From positions 62,001 to 126,000 of the forward strand of contig JBBQJW010000003.1 of the NCBI GenBank assembly GCA_038326325.1: a DNA stretch of 64,000 bases, written 5' to 3'. Of this stretch, positions 26,094-34,091 are shown piece after piece. The first letter of the stretch is position 1. Every line of letters begins with the position of its first letter. The notes under the pieces were generated by a model that was not told the DNA's origin, did no database searches, and saw nothing but the letters and a program-made list of their open reading frames with translations. Source of the DNA: UBA10324 sp038326325 (GTDB lineage: Bacteria > Bacteroidota > Bacteroidia > Chitinophagales > UBA10324). The translations under genes and the position numbers were made by a program.

Positions 26094-26303
26094 GAGAATA
26101 ATTTTAGCGCAAGATATACCGTTGATTTAATTGAAATAATTTATTAGAACATTTAACCTTGATTTACCAATGAAAACTTGAAATTCCGTTTCAAAGAATA
26201 TCCACAAGTTTTAGTGGGAACGAGTAAAACTGATTTTTTATTTAGCTGACTACATTGCAACTCAAGACTTTTTCATTAAAAGAGTTTCAACGAATAATTA
26301 ATA

Positions 26304-28178
26304 ATGCCTGAGAAAATTTTTAAGTACGACGAAGACAGCATCAAGTCACTCGATTGGAAGGAACATATCCGTCTCCGACCAGGTATGTATATAGGCAAAC
26401 TCGGAGATGGTAGCGCTATGGATGATGGTATTTATGTTTTGTTGAAAGAAACAATTGACAACTGTGTTGACGAATACACGATGGGTTACGGAAAAAATAT
26501 CGACATCGAGTTGACCGACCACTCAGCTAAAGTTCGTGATTACGGAAGAGGAATTCCATTAGGCAAATTGGTAGAATGCGTAAGCAAAATAAACACAGGT
26601 GGCAAGTATGATTCAAACGCGTTTCAGAAAAGTGTAGGACTGAATGGTGTTGGAACTAAAGCAGTGAATGCGCTCTCTACGAATTTTAAAGTGCAGGCGT
26701 GGCGCGACGGAAAAACAAAAGTTGCTGAGTTCCTCAATGGAAATCTTACGAAACAAACCAAGGAAGAAAAATCAGTGGAACCGAATGGAACATTTGTGGA
26801 GTTCACACCCGATGAAAAAATTTTCCGCAATTATAGATACTTACCCGAGTTTGCAGAAAACCAGGTTTGGAATTATTGTTTTCTAAATGCAGGACTCAAC
26901 ATCAATTTCAACGGTAAAAAATATTTATCGAAAGACGGCTTGTTGGATTTGCTAAAACGAAAATCAAACGCCGAAGACATTCGCTACCCTATCATTCATT
27001 TGAAAGGCGAAGACATTGAAGTCGCGTTCACTCATGACAATCAGTATGGCGAAGAATATTATTCGTTCGTGAACGGACAACACACGACGCAGGGCGGCAC
27101 TCATCTTCAGGCGTTCAAAGAAGGCATGGTGAAAACACTTCGGGATTTTTACAAAAAAGATTTCGACATCAACGACATACGGCAATCAATTATTGCTGCA
27201 GTGAGTGTGCGTGTTCAGGAACCCGTTTTCGAATCGCAGACAAAAACAAAACTTGGTTCGCAGTTCGTGAGCGAAGGTGGAGCGTCAATGCGCAGTTTCG
27301 TGATTGATTTTCTGACGAAGGAGCTGGATAATTTTTTGCATAAAAATCCCACCACTGCCGACGCGCTGCTACACCGCATCATGCAAAGTGAGCGCGAGCG
27401 TAAAGAACTTTCAGGCATTCGCAAACTCGCCAACGAGCGAGCTAAAAAGGCAAACCTGCATAACAAAAAATTGCGCGACTGCCGTTTACATTTGAATGAA
27501 GATCAGAAAAAAGAAAATGTTTTGAACACCACGCTCTTTATTACCGAGGGTGATTCCGCAAGCGGCTCGATAACAAAATCGCGCGATGTAGAAACCCAGG
27601 CGGTGTTTAGTTTGCGGGGTAAGCCGCTCAACTGTTACGGTTTAACCAAGAAGATAGTGTACGAAAACGAGGAGTTCAATCTGTTACAGCATGCGCTCAA
27701 TATTGAAGAAGGGTTGGAGAACCTGCGTTACAACAGGGTGGTAGTCGCTACTGATGCAGATGTTGATGGTATGCATATCCGGTTGCTCCTACTCACTTTC
27801 TTTCTGCAATTCTTCCCCGACCTCGTTAAGAATGGCCATGTTTATATTCTTGACACCCCGTTGTTTCGCGTTCGCGATAAAAAGGAAACTATCTACTGTT
27901 ACAGTGAGGGGGAAAAACAAAACGCCATTAAAAAACTAACGGGCAAACCTGAAATCACCCGTTTCAAGGGACTGGGCGAAATTTCTCCCGAAGAGTTCGC
28001 CAATTTTATAGGCGACGAAATACGATTGAACCCAATCATCCTCAAACCCGAAATGACAATTCAGAGTCTCCTTGAATATTACATGGGAAAAAACACTCCA
28101 AGTCGCCAAGATTTCATTATCGCCAATTTGAAGTTTGAAAAAGATCTGGTGAAGGAAGAAGAAGAAGCACTCGCTTAG
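26304..28178 (+). CDS. parE: DNA topoisomerase IV subunit B
   Basis: This 624-residue ATPase subunit of topoisomerase IV decatenates daughter chromosomes. The GHKL ATP site is visible (KETIDNCVDEYTMG, RDYGRGIPLG, GLNGVGTKAVNALS). The TOPRIM domain carries TEGDSASGS (about residue 415) and DADVDGMHIR (about 483-492). The C-terminus is complete (MGKNTPSRQDFIIANL). The compact form without the long gyrase insert and the partner parC about 6 kb downstream support ParE rather than GyrB. Usually parE and parC are close together; here an accessory island separates them. Confidence 0.95.
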   Translation: MPEKIFKYDEDSIKSLDWKEHIRLRPGMYIGKLGDGSAMDDGIYVLLKETIDNCVDEYTMGYGKNIDIELTDHSAKVRDYGRGIPLGKLVECVSKINTGGKYDSNAFQKSVGLNGVGTKAVNALSTNFKVQAWRDGKTKVAEFLNGNLTKQTKEEKSVEPNGTFVEFTPDEKIFRNYRYLPEFAENQVWNYCFLNAGLNINFNGKKYLSKDGLLDLLKRKSNAEDIRYPIIHLKGEDIEVAFTHDNQYGEEYYSFVNGQHTTQGGTHLQAFKEGMVKTLRDFYKKDFDINDIRQSIIAAVSVRVQEPVFESQTKTKLGSQFVSEGGASMRSFVIDFLTKELDNFLHKNPTTADALLHRIMQSERERKELSGIRKLANERAKKANLHNKKLRDCRLHLNEDQKKENVLNTTLFITEGDSASGSITKSRDVETQAVFSLRGKPLNCYGLTKKIVYENEEFNLLQHALNIEEGLENLRYNRVVVATDADVDGMHIRLLLLTFFLQFFPDLVKNGHVYILDTPLFRVRDKKETIYCYSEGEKQNAIKKLTGKPEITRFKGLGEISPEEFANFIGDEIRLNPIILKPEMTIQSLLEYYMGKNTPSRQDFIIANLKFEKDLVKEEEEALA

Positions 28179-28433
28179 TACTTAGTGAATTATTGATTCA
28201 TCAATGGTTGCAATATGCTCACTCGGCTTCCTTCTGTAAAGCCGCTTTTGCAGATGTGAATGAAGTGGTGCTTGTTGAAGTGGGTGTTATAGGTAATAAA
28301 GTTTTTGTGATGCAGCCGGTGTAACACGATTTCGTATTTCGAGTTTTTTAGTTGCGGTTTGTTGTGGCTCCAGCGAATTTTTCTGCCGGGGCTTTTTTTT
28401 TGCGCATGACTGTTACATTATTAATTTAGCTGT
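28179..28433. other. non-coding gap after parE
   Basis: Short open frames exist on both strands (a 45-codon extension in the parE frame on plus, and a basic frame of about 60 codons on minus), but none has a credible start or recognisable family. One TGTAACAG octamer lies at 28410. This is probably a decayed remainder of genes that once preceded vsr, and may have held a methyltransferase, but no motif supports that. Confidence 0.4.
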
Positions 28434-28517
28434 ATGGCTGATGTGCATGATAAGCAAACGCGCTCTTATAATATGAGCATGATTAAGGGAAAGAATACCA
28501 AGCCGGAAATGCTGTGA
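28434..28517 (+). pseudogene. vsr: truncated vsr (very-short-patch-repair endonuclease) N-terminus
   Basis: The frame from ATG at 28434 encodes 27 residues, including TRSYNMSMIKGKNTKPEML, the highly conserved N-terminus of Vsr endonucleases. A TGA follows at 28515, and none of the frames beyond continues the family sequence. Vsr nicks at T:G mismatches created by deamination of 5-methylcytosine and normally accompanies a cytosine methyltransferase. Only the start survives, so the locus has lost its catalytic domain, and no methyltransferase is present nearby. Confidence 0.75.
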
Positions 28518-28560
28518 GTGGAATTATTCCTTAATTACATTTGATTGATAAAAAAATATT

Positions 28561-29364
28561 TTGAATAAGCCAACAAAAGATGTGCTTGTTGCCATTATGA
28601 ATAATCAAAAGGATTTTGCCATTGCGCAAAATGAACTTTGGTATAGAATTCCAAAAGATAAAGCGCCACTCAACATAAGAGAAAATAAAGCGAAGTTGAT
28701 TTCATTTTATCACACTAAAACTTTTAAGAATGAAAATTCAACTATCAGATGCTTTGGAGAAATAAAAAATATTTCATTAGTAAGAAGAAGAGAGTTATTT
28801 CCCAAAGAAATTGAAAATACAAAAACAGAAAACGAATATTACAAAATAGAATTTTTCCCCCTAAGGGAATTAGTAATTCCAATTATTAGTTTGCGACCAC
28901 GATGGCAGTTATTTATTCAAACAACAGAAGAAAATTTTTTCAGCGCAAAAGAGATAAACTTTCTTTTTAGTAGAAGTCAATTGGAAGATAAATTTTGGAC
29001 AACATTATTGAGATTTAACATTTATGCAGAAAGAGAATATTTTATTTCAGTAAGTAATAAGAATTTCTTTCTTGACTTTGCTCTCTTTTGTAAAAATAAA
29101 AACATTGACATTGAAGTTGATGGTGATCTATATCACATGGATAACGATGCTGTACGAAATGATAAGAACAGGAATAATCTTCTTGAAAGTAAAGGGTGGT
29201 CAGTTCTTCGATTCACAAGTAAGGAGATTGAATACAATTTAAATGACTCAATAAATATTATTAGAGAAACTGTAAACAAGTGTGGAGGAATACAAGATAT
29301 GCAAAACCCAAATCAGTTTTCTTATTTGAATAAGAATGATGGTCAGACAAGAATGTTTGAATAA
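28561..29364 (+). CDS. DUF559-type PD-(D/E)XK nuclease-like protein
   Basis: This protein of about 267 residues starts at TTG 28561; the next in-frame ATG is at 28597. The frame is closed by TAA at 28549. The N-terminal domain (about 1-145) begins PTKDVLVAIMNNQKDFAIA and has WYRIP, seen in uncharacterised nuclease-associated proteins. The C-terminal domain (about 150-245) is DUF559-like, of the Vsr/restriction endonuclease fold: FLDFALFCKNKNIDIEVDGD, then DKNRNNLLESKGWSVLRFTS. Candidate catalytic residues are Asp of LDFAL and Glu/Asp of EVDGD. It follows the vsr remnant and precedes an HNH nuclease, so a restriction or defence role is plausible but unproven. Confidence 0.75.
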   Translation: MNKPTKDVLVAIMNNQKDFAIAQNELWYRIPKDKAPLNIRENKAKLISFYHTKTFKNENSTIRCFGEIKNISLVRRRELFPKEIENTKTENEYYKIEFFPLRELVIPIISLRPRWQLFIQTTEENFFSAKEINFLFSRSQLEDKFWTTLLRFNIYAEREYFISVSNKNFFLDFALFCKNKNIDIEVDGDLYHMDNDAVRNDKNRNNLLESKGWSVLRFTSKEIEYNLNDSINIIRETVNKCGGIQDMQNPNQFSYLNKNDGQTRMFE

Positions 29365-29430
29365 AAAATGTGAATAGGATAAGCCATTTATTATTGCGTT
29401 GATTTATTTTCATAAACAATTTTGAAATCT

Positions 29431-30204
29431 ATGAAAGAAGGACAAAGGCTTTGGACTCGTGAAGAATTGATTCTTGCAATCAATTTATACTGCAAGATGG
29501 AGTTTGGAAAAATGTCTGCGGGGAACCCTCAAATAAAAGAGTTAGCAGCACTGATTGATAGAAGCCCTTCTTCAATTGTTTTTAAGTTGGGAAACTTTGG
29601 AAGTTTAGACCCAACACTAAAAGCAAGAGGAGTTGGTGGTTTACCAAACATTGGAAAACTGGATAGAGAAATTTGGAATGAATTCTACAACGATTGGAAT
29701 TCTCGATTAGTTGAAAGCGAAAAACTTTTAGCAAAATATAAAAACACAACCGTTGAAAAATTAAACTCAGTAGATATTTCTGACATTAAGAAGGAGGGGT
29801 TGGAAAAAGAACGAATTGTCAAGACGAGAGTGAATCAAAATATTTTTCGAACAATTATTTTAGCAACTTATAATAACAAATGTTGCATTACAGGAATTGC
29901 AAATCCAGAATTATTAATTGCAAGTCATATTATTCCTTGGAGTGAAGATGAAAAAAATAGATTGAATCCCATGAATGGAATTGCATTGAATGCATTGCAC
30001 GACAAAGCATTTGATGCGCATCTAATAACTATCAGCGCTAAAGATTATACACTTAAAGTTTCAAACCTATTTAAGAAAAAAGAAGTATCGCTGAGTATCA
30101 AACAAAATTTTCTTGACTTGGATGGAAAGGAAATTTATTTACCAGATAAGTTTTTACCTGACAAAGAATTTTTGAAAATCCATAATCAAAAATTGAAAAA
30201 CTAA
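29431..30204 (+). CDS. HNH endonuclease family protein
   Basis: This protein of about 257 residues starts at the ATG at 29431; a TTG three codons upstream is possible. The N-terminal domain (about 1-75) begins RLWTREELILAINLYCKMEFG and contains DRSPSSIVFKLGNF, a helix-turn-helix-like DNA-binding module. The C-terminal HNH_2-type domain (about 140-215) has CCITG, LLIASHIIPW, NPMNGIALNALHDKAFD, giving the His and Asn/His metal-binding core. It is probably a DNA-cleaving enzyme of a restriction or defence locus. It lies 66 bp after the DUF559 gene and 16 bp before the next gene, so the three likely form one unit. Confidence 0.85.
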   Translation: MKEGQRLWTREELILAINLYCKMEFGKMSAGNPQIKELAALIDRSPSSIVFKLGNFGSLDPTLKARGVGGLPNIGKLDREIWNEFYNDWNSRLVESEKLLAKYKNTTVEKLNSVDISDIKKEGLEKERIVKTRVNQNIFRTIILATYNNKCCITGIANPELLIASHIIPWSEDEKNRLNPMNGIALNALHDKAFDAHLITISAKDYTLKVSNLFKKKEVSLSIKQNFLDLDGKEIYLPDKFLPDKEFLKIHNQKLKN

Positions 30205-30220
30205 ATAAAATCTTACTCTA

Positions 30221-30817
30221 ATGACTACTATAACACCTATTACGCAAGAAACACAAAAGGAAACTTTCATTCATCTGAATGACAGAACTTTTGCTCATTA
30301 TAAAATCATCTATCGTATAAATGATGGATATGCAGTTAGAGATTTAACTCAAATACATTCAAAGCATCTTTTACTTTTTCAAAAATTCAGCAACAAGATT
30401 CAACAAATGAATTTGATGTTGGTTGACAGTATTTTCCCCATTCATCTTGCCGATGTTGCATTAGAGGTTTTAATGAATAATGTTTCATCGTTTAAAGAAT
30501 ACATTTTGTTAAAGAAAAAATTTACTGTACTTGATCCTAAAAGAGACGAACAATATTTCAATTACAAATTCAAAACTTTCATTCATCATTTGCTGTTTTC
30601 AAATATTGCATCACATGAAGTTTGTAAAGGAATTGTAAAGCATGATAAAGTTTACACACTCAATTACCAGTTTGATGAGATGGAATATTTTTCGCCGCTT
30701 GGAATTAGTAAGTTGATTGATGGTGTCTTAGACAAAATGAAACTTAAAATCGATTTCAATCAATCAAAAATTTTAAAAGAAGAAGTCGAATTGAAGCTGA
30801 GAATTTTTATTGATTGA
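30221..30817 (+). CDS. unknown protein of the nuclease cluster
   Basis: This 198-residue protein has no signal peptide or membrane segment. It is mostly helical with an N-terminal LNDRTFAHYKIIYRINDGYA beta-like segment and a long central stretch (FYK-rich, LLFQKFSNKIQQMNLMLVDS; VLDPKRDEQYFNYKFKTFIHH). No family was recognised. Its start is 16 bp after the HNH gene stop, and its base composition is AT-rich like its two upstream neighbours. Such a gene in third position could be an immunity, specificity or regulatory partner; this is inference from position only. Confidence 0.65.
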   Translation: MTTITPITQETQKETFIHLNDRTFAHYKIIYRINDGYAVRDLTQIHSKHLLLFQKFSNKIQQMNLMLVDSIFPIHLADVALEVLMNNVSSFKEYILLKKKFTVLDPKRDEQYFNYKFKTFIHHLLFSNIASHEVCKGIVKHDKVYTLNYQFDEMEYFSPLGISKLIDGVLDKMKLKIDFNQSKILKEEVELKLRIFID

Positions 30818-30847
30818 ATCCAACCTCCAATAAGTAGCATCCGTTTT

Positions 30848-31152
30848 TTATCTCAGCTCTATTTCCTGCACCTGCATCAGCTTGTTGGTGTAACGGTTTG
30901 CAGTGAAGCCGCAACCTGCTGAGTCAACAGAAATAAAAGGGACCCGAACAGGTAAGCTGTCAATAGCAAAGGAGGAATCAATATTATCGGGTATATAATT
31001 GGTTCCGCTAAGTGTAACAATGTGCCAGCCGCAACCGTCAACGATTACTTCGCCTTCATCAATTACATAAGCATCTTCTGTAACAGTGAGTGGTTTATCT
31101 TTTCCGCACGAGAAGAAAACAAAAGCAAGGCAAGTAATAATGTTTGTTTCAT
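30848..31152 (-). pseudogene. frameshifted small lipoprotein
   Basis: A minus-strand ATG at 31152 starts MKQTLLLALLLFSS, a lipoprotein signal without its cysteine. One frame over, the sequence continues FFSCGKDKPLTVTEDAYVID, then DGCGWHIVTLSGTNYIPDNI, and ends AGCGFTANRY...EIELR* at 30848. The distance (305 nt) is one base short of a whole number of codons, so a single-base deletion near the T-rich stretch around 31110-31120 joins the two. The family resembles small Bacteroidota lipoproteins with paired Cys-Gly motifs. It may be a true pseudogene, a programmed frameshift or a sequencing error. Confidence 0.6.
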
Positions 31153-31221
31153 CTGAATAAAATTTAATAATTCAATGACCTGTTAAATAAAAATATTGCT
31201 GCACTTGCTCATAAAAATATT

Positions 31222-31229
31222 TAGGTTTG
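31222..31229 (+). promoter_or_regulatory. candidate -7 element of surface-protein gene
   Basis: TAGGTTTG fits TAnnTTTG and lies 28 bp before the ATG at 31257. No good TTTG is found at the expected upstream spacing, so only half of the promoter is supported. Confidence 0.4.
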
Positions 31230-31256
31230 ATGTAACAACTAAACCAAAACATTTTT

Positions 31257-33863
31257 ATGAAAAAGCTTTTTCTACTTACGCTTGTTCTGCATTTATCGCT
31301 TGTCGCGTTTAAGTCGCAGGCGCAGTCGTGGAACACCACAGGTAATGCAGCAACAACACCCGGAACAAATTTTATCGGTACTACCGACAATAAGGATTTT
31401 GTTTTTAAAACTTTTAATACCGAAAAAGGTCGGCTAAAATCAAATGGCTTATGGCAGTTTGGTGCAACGAGTAATCTTGCTAAAATTGATTCAGGAGGAA
31501 ATTTATCTTTCTCAGGAACAGCGGCCTATAAAGTTGCGGGAAATAAATATGCCTTTCAATATGCAGGAAATCCCAACTATGGTTTGTTTTTTAATTCAAC
31601 CAGTCTGCTCTATGAATTCAGAACAAGCACAGCACTTTCAGTTTTTTCTATTGGTGCAAACAGCGGTAACGGAATTTTCAAAGGCAATTTAAAAATCGGC
31701 GCTTATACTTTACCTGCAACGGACGGAACAACCGGGCAAGTGTTACAGACTAACGGTACAGGAACTGTTACATGGCAAACTGTGAGTGGCGGCGCTAATA
31801 CTTCGCTTTCCAATCTCGGTGTTACAGCTATCAACACTAATCTTTTACCAGGCTTTACTTTAACATACGATTTAGGAAGCACTGCGAAAGTGTGGAGGGA
31901 TGTATATACCAGCGGAGCCATTTATCACAACAGCATAAAAATATTGCAATGCCCAAGCACTGATAATTGCTTTGTCGGGTCAAATACCGGAAGTATAAAT
32001 ACAGGCTCCAACAATACATTTGTTGGCGGCTTCGCAGGTTATAATAACACATCCGGTTCCGGCAACTCGTTTATTGGCAGTGGCAGTGGCAGTTTTAATA
32101 ATGCTGGAAATCAAAACACTTTTATGGGTACTCAGGCCGGAGGGTCAAATACCAGCGGATCTGATAATACTATGATCGGGTTCAGTGCAGGCAGCATATC
32201 AAACGGCTCTCAGAATTGTTTTTATGGTTCAGAAGCTGCTGATTTTAATTCCTCAGGAAGTTATAATTCCTTTTATGGGTACCATGCAGGATATGGAAAC
32301 GGTATCGGTTCATACAATTGTTTTTTTGGTTTATCAGCAGGACAAAATAATACTTCGGCAAATTATAATTCCTTCTTCGGAATAAATGCAGGATACAATA
32401 CCTCTACAGGTGGTGCTAATACTTTTATTGGCGAAACAACCGGTTTTGCAAATCAGACCGGTACAGGAAACACCTTCTTAGGTTCAAGTGCCGGAAGAAT
32501 TGCAACAAGTGATAACAATACTTTTTTAGGTGCGGGAGCAGGTAGATTTACGACCACAGGTCTCGAAAATTCTTTTACCGGATACCAATCGGGATATACA
32601 AATGCAGATGGCGGCTGGAATGTTTTTAATGGTGCCTACTCGGGTTATGCGAATAGCAGTGGAAGCGACAATACTTTTATGGGTAAAAATTCAGGAATCA
32701 ATAACACATTTGGAAATGATAATGTGATGATTGGCTTTAGTTCAGGAAGTGGCAACACAACAGGAAGCGATAATGTTTTTATTGGTCACCTCGCGCATGG
32801 TTCCACATCAGGCATTACTAACTCAGTTGCGATAGGTGCTAATGCAATTGTGTCTTCTAATAATGCAATCGTATTGGGTGCCAACGGAATTTCGGTTGGA
32901 ATTAATACCACCAATCCCACAAATGTCCTGGATGTTTTTTCTTCACCAGCAACAGGCGGCACGGTAATAAATGCAGTTTCATCAGTTTCGTCGGGTAACG
33001 GCGCTGTACTTTCATGCAGCAACGGCACATCCGCTTACGGTGTGTGGGGGGTGAGCTCTACCGGTTATGCAGGTTACTTTTCGGGGAATGTAACAGTTAC
33101 GGGAGTTTTCAATAATCCTTCTGATGCAAAGCTGAAAGAGAACATACAGCCGATGGTAAATGCACTGGATAAAATTTTATTGCTGAATGCAAGCACCTAC
33201 ACTTTCAAACCTGAATATGATAAAATGAATTTACCTAAAGGAACTCAGAATGGATTTATCGCACAGGAAGTAGAAAAGGTTTTTCCGGAATTGGTTACAA
33301 TCAATTATGATAAATCAATGGACGAAAAAAATCCGATGGAGTACAAAGGCATCAATTATATAGGAATGATTCCTGTTCTTGCGGAGGCGATTAAGGAACA
33401 GCAAAAGGAAATTGAAACTGTTAAAGTATCCGAGCAAACTCAAACTCAATCTCAGATTTCTGATTTGCAAAATGAAAATGCGGAATTGAAAAATGAACTT
33501 GCAGAAATGAAACAAACCATGAATGATTTTCAGTCAGCACTTTCGCAATGCTGCACCAACTATCAGCCATCATCCGGCTCACATTCTTCACCACTTGATA
33601 TGCCGAAGCTGGAGCAAAATGTTCCGAATCCATTTTCGCAGAATACTATTATAAATTACTACTTACCACAGCTTGCAGGTGCTGCTGTTGTGAAAGTTTA
33701 TTCGCTCGATGGAACAGAATTGAAATCGTTCGCAATAAGCAAAACCGGTTTCGGACAGATTGCTATTTCGGGTAACTCGCTTCCTTCAGGAGTTTATGTT
33801 TATACATTGATCATTGACGGAAAAAGTATTGATACCAAGCAGATGATTCTGACTAAGAATTAA
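31257..33863 (+). CDS. surface beta-helix protein with S74 endosialidase chaperone and T9SS sorting domain
   Basis: This 868-residue exported protein has a signal peptide (ending KSQAQ) and an N-terminal region (about 24-230). A long array of short repeats (about 235-555) follows, of the pattern N-T-F-hydrophobic-G-x-x-A-G-x-x-x-x-S-G-S, building a beta-helix like YadA-type head repeats. Next is a peptidase S74 intramolecular chaperone domain (about 620-700) with NPSDAKLKENI and NGFIAQEVEKVFPELV, then a coiled coil (about 720-765). A T9SS sorting domain closes the protein (EQNVPNPFSQNTIINYYLP, LPSGVYVYTLIIDGKS). S74 domains trimerise phage tail spikes and usually cut themselves off. It is followed by a terminator. 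Confidence 0.88.
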   Translation: MKKLFLLTLVLHLSLVAFKSQAQSWNTTGNAATTPGTNFIGTTDNKDFVFKTFNTEKGRLKSNGLWQFGATSNLAKIDSGGNLSFSGTAAYKVAGNKYAFQYAGNPNYGLFFNSTSLLYEFRTSTALSVFSIGANSGNGIFKGNLKIGAYTLPATDGTTGQVLQTNGTGTVTWQTVSGGANTSLSNLGVTAINTNLLPGFTLTYDLGSTAKVWRDVYTSGAIYHNSIKILQCPSTDNCFVGSNTGSINTGSNNTFVGGFAGYNNTSGSGNSFIGSGSGSFNNAGNQNTFMGTQAGGSNTSGSDNTMIGFSAGSISNGSQNCFYGSEAADFNSSGSYNSFYGYHAGYGNGIGSYNCFFGLSAGQNNTSANYNSFFGINAGYNTSTGGANTFIGETTGFANQTGTGNTFLGSSAGRIATSDNNTFLGAGAGRFTTTGLENSFTGYQSGYTNADGGWNVFNGAYSGYANSSGSDNTFMGKNSGINNTFGNDNVMIGFSSGSGNTTGSDNVFIGHLAHGSTSGITNSVAIGANAIVSSNNAIVLGANGISVGINTTNPTNVLDVFSSPATGGTVINAVSSVSSGNGAVLSCSNGTSAYGVWGVSSTGYAGYFSGNVTVTGVFNNPSDAKLKENIQPMVNALDKILLLNASTYTFKPEYDKMNLPKGTQNGFIAQEVEKVFPELVTINYDKSMDEKNPMEYKGINYIGMIPVLAEAIKEQQKEIETVKVSEQTQTQSQISDLQNENAELKNELAEMKQTMNDFQSALSQCCTNYQPSSGSHSSPLDMPKLEQNVPNPFSQNTIINYYLPQLAGAAVVKVYSLDGTELKSFAISKTGFGQIAISGNSLPSGVYVYTLIIDGKSIDTKQMILTKN

Positions 33864-33886
33864 TCATTGACGGAACTTATAAATAA

Positions 33887-33919
33887 AAACAGCGCTCATT
33901 AACCTGAGCGCTTTTTTAT
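33887..33919 (+). terminator. intrinsic terminator of surface-protein gene
   Basis: The stem AGCGCTCA/TGAGCGCT with loop TTAACC is followed by TTTTTT. Confidence 0.9.
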
Positions 33920-34091
33920 TTTGCCTGAAGGACTGAACCCAATTGGAATTCACTTCCACATCAACCGTGTTGATAGAAGTATAGGGTTTTTATAAATTAA
34001 TTTTGATTTTTAGCAACTGAGAAAAAAGTGCGAACGATTTTTTTTCGAGGTTAAAACCTGAAACTAAATAACTCGAAACCCGAAATGAAAG

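Noticed and set aside
28179..28433. Short open frames on both strands after parE as genes
   Set aside because: There is no credible start, no recognisable family, and stops interrupt each frame; treated as decayed DNA.
32000..32900. Tandem repeats that could suggest a CRISPR or satellite array
   Set aside because: The repeats are in-frame coding repeats of a beta-helix protein, vary in sequence, and lack uniform repeats with spacers.
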